From Bacteroidota bacterium (lineage in GTDB: Bacteria; Bacteroidota; Bacteroidia; Chitinophagales; LD1), in the NCBI GenBank assembly GCA_016715625.1, contig JADJZU010000005.1, positions 1 through 64,000 of the forward strand: a stretch of 64,000 nt of DNA, written 5' to 3'. The position numbers were made by a program, and so were the translations under genes. A model generated the notes under the pieces. The model saw only the letters and a program-made list of their open reading frames with translations. It searched no databases and was not told where the DNA came from. This document shows, piece by piece, positions 63,400-64,000 of the stretch; position 1 is the first letter of the stretch; the number at the start of each line of letters is the position of its first letter.

Positions 63400-64000
63400 T
63401 GCGGAAAGAGGGTGTTGGCCTCGCGCAGGCTTTCTTCAAAATTCGGTATGCTGAAGGCCGGGCCTAATTGCTCAGCCGAAAAATAGTTAATCAGATTTTC
63501 GGTAGCCATATTGCCAATCAATTCATCTTTGGCCATGGGGCATCCACCGTAGCCTTTGATGGCAGCATCGAATCTGCGGCAGCCGTTCTGGTAGGCGGCA
63601 TCTACTTTCACTTTCCAGTTGTGCGGTGCGGTGTGCAGGTGCGCTCCGATTTCCAAATCGGGAAATGCCGGAATCAGCGAAGAGAACAAATAGCGAATGG
63701 TATCGGGCAAAGCCACGCCCACGGTGTCGCTGAGCATGAATATCCGTATGCCCAGGCTTTTTAAATCGGTCATCCAATGGCTTACAATCTCCGGATTATA
63801 CGGGTCGCCATAGGGGTTGCCAAAGCCCATGCTGATATAAAGAATAAGTTCTTTGTGGCTTTGGGTGCAGAGTTCCTGAATGCGTTTCACCCGCTCCACA
63901 CTCTGGGCAATGGTGGAGTTGGCATTTCTGCGCTGAAAAGTTTCGGAAATCGAAAACGGAAAGCCGAGGTAATGAATGTTGGCGTGTTTGCAGGCTTCCA
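63396..64000 (-). CDS. hydroxymethylglutaryl-CoA lyase, 5' end outside window
   Basis: The visible part (about 200 residues, entering from the right edge) matches the C-terminal two thirds of HMG-CoA lyase, which cleaves HMG-CoA to acetyl-CoA and acetoacetate in leucine breakdown. Motifs are YISMGFGNPYGDPYNPEIVS, IRIFMLSDTVGVALPDTIRY, the metal histidines in EIGAHLHTAPHNWKVKVDAA, and FDAAIKGYGGCPMAKDELIG with the conserved loop Cys. The TE...L ending is normal. A GTG at 63899 is an internal codon, not the start, since the frame continues to the edge with FPFSISETFQRRNANSTIA. The stop overlaps ribE. Confidence 0.93.
   Translation of the reverse strand, partial: EACKHANIHYLGFPFSISETFQRRNANSTIAQSVERVKRIQELCTQSHKELILYISMGFGNPYGDPYNPEIVSHWMTDLKSLGIRIFMLSDTVGVALPDTIRYLFSSLIPAFPDLEIGAHLHTAPHNWKVKVDAAYQNGCRRFDAAIKGYGGCPMAKDELIGNMATENLINYFSAEQLGPAFSIPNFEESLREANTLFPH

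Overview
The window comes from a Bacteroidota chromosome, most like a gliding or environmental Chitinophagales/Saprospirales-type bacterium. The evidence is at least six large secreted proteins with type IX secretion (T9SS) type A sorting tails, one gliding-motility type C-terminal domain (type B), Omp28/TlpA/DUF6029-type genes, many short lipoproteins, promoters of the Bacteroidota form TTG-N18/19-TAnnTTtg, and almost no Shine-Dalgarno sequences. No rRNA, tRNA, CRISPR array, prophage or intact insertion sequence was seen.

Layout. 1-5.6 kb: mostly leftward small envelope genes (a partial DUF6175-like protein, a lipoprotein, a PH-like membrane protein), a decayed CsgG-like gene, a multiply frameshifted collagen-like/S74 fibre gene, a 42-bp minisatellite and a LytTR regulator. 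5.8-17 kb: accessory single genes (TPR proteins, an MmcQ-like protein, lipoproteins, a TPR-adenylyl cyclase, a serine hydrolase), several flanked by short hairpin repeats. 17-24.6 kb: a thiol/outer-membrane locus (Omp28 lipoprotein, DUF6029 barrel, TlpA thioredoxin) followed by T9SS cargo including a second, large Omp28 protein. 24.6-31.9 kb: a leftward polysaccharide-type operon (Gfo/Idh oxidoreductase, lipoprotein, polyprenyl-phosphate sugar transferase), then mtaB and an M20 peptidase, then a secreted hydrolase. 31.9-36.6 kb: an unusual intergenic array of three 13-bp palindromes, cysM, and the divergent sulfate-activation genes cysC-cysD-cysN, interrupted by a poly-G/poly-C tract that looks like an assembly artefact.

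36.7-42.2 kb: a 1.7k-residue T9SS adhesin-like protein (frameshifted just before its sorting tail) and a tiny PID-CTERM-type protein. 42.3-49.2 kb: a tight seven-gene operon (MFS-like transporter, phosphodiesterase, split transketolase, an epimerase-glycosyltransferase fusion, two SAM methyltransferases) that looks like a dedicated route to an unusual, possibly branched and methylated, lipid-linked sugar. 49.2-64 kb: dprA, an M1 peptidase, an Rrf2 regulator, T9SS cargo, riboflavin synthase and a partial HMG-CoA lyase.

Sequence quality matters here. Single-base slips, often in homopolymers, break the S74 gene, cysC, the 36.7-kb adhesin and the 54.7-58.5-kb cargo gene. These may be consensus errors. 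The CsgG-like gene also carries in-frame stops and is more likely truly decayed. The best candidates for undescribed biology are the three-palindrome array at 32.0-32.2 kb, the paired double-hairpin repeats flanking single genes at 11.8-15.5 kb, and the 42.3-49.2-kb sugar operon.
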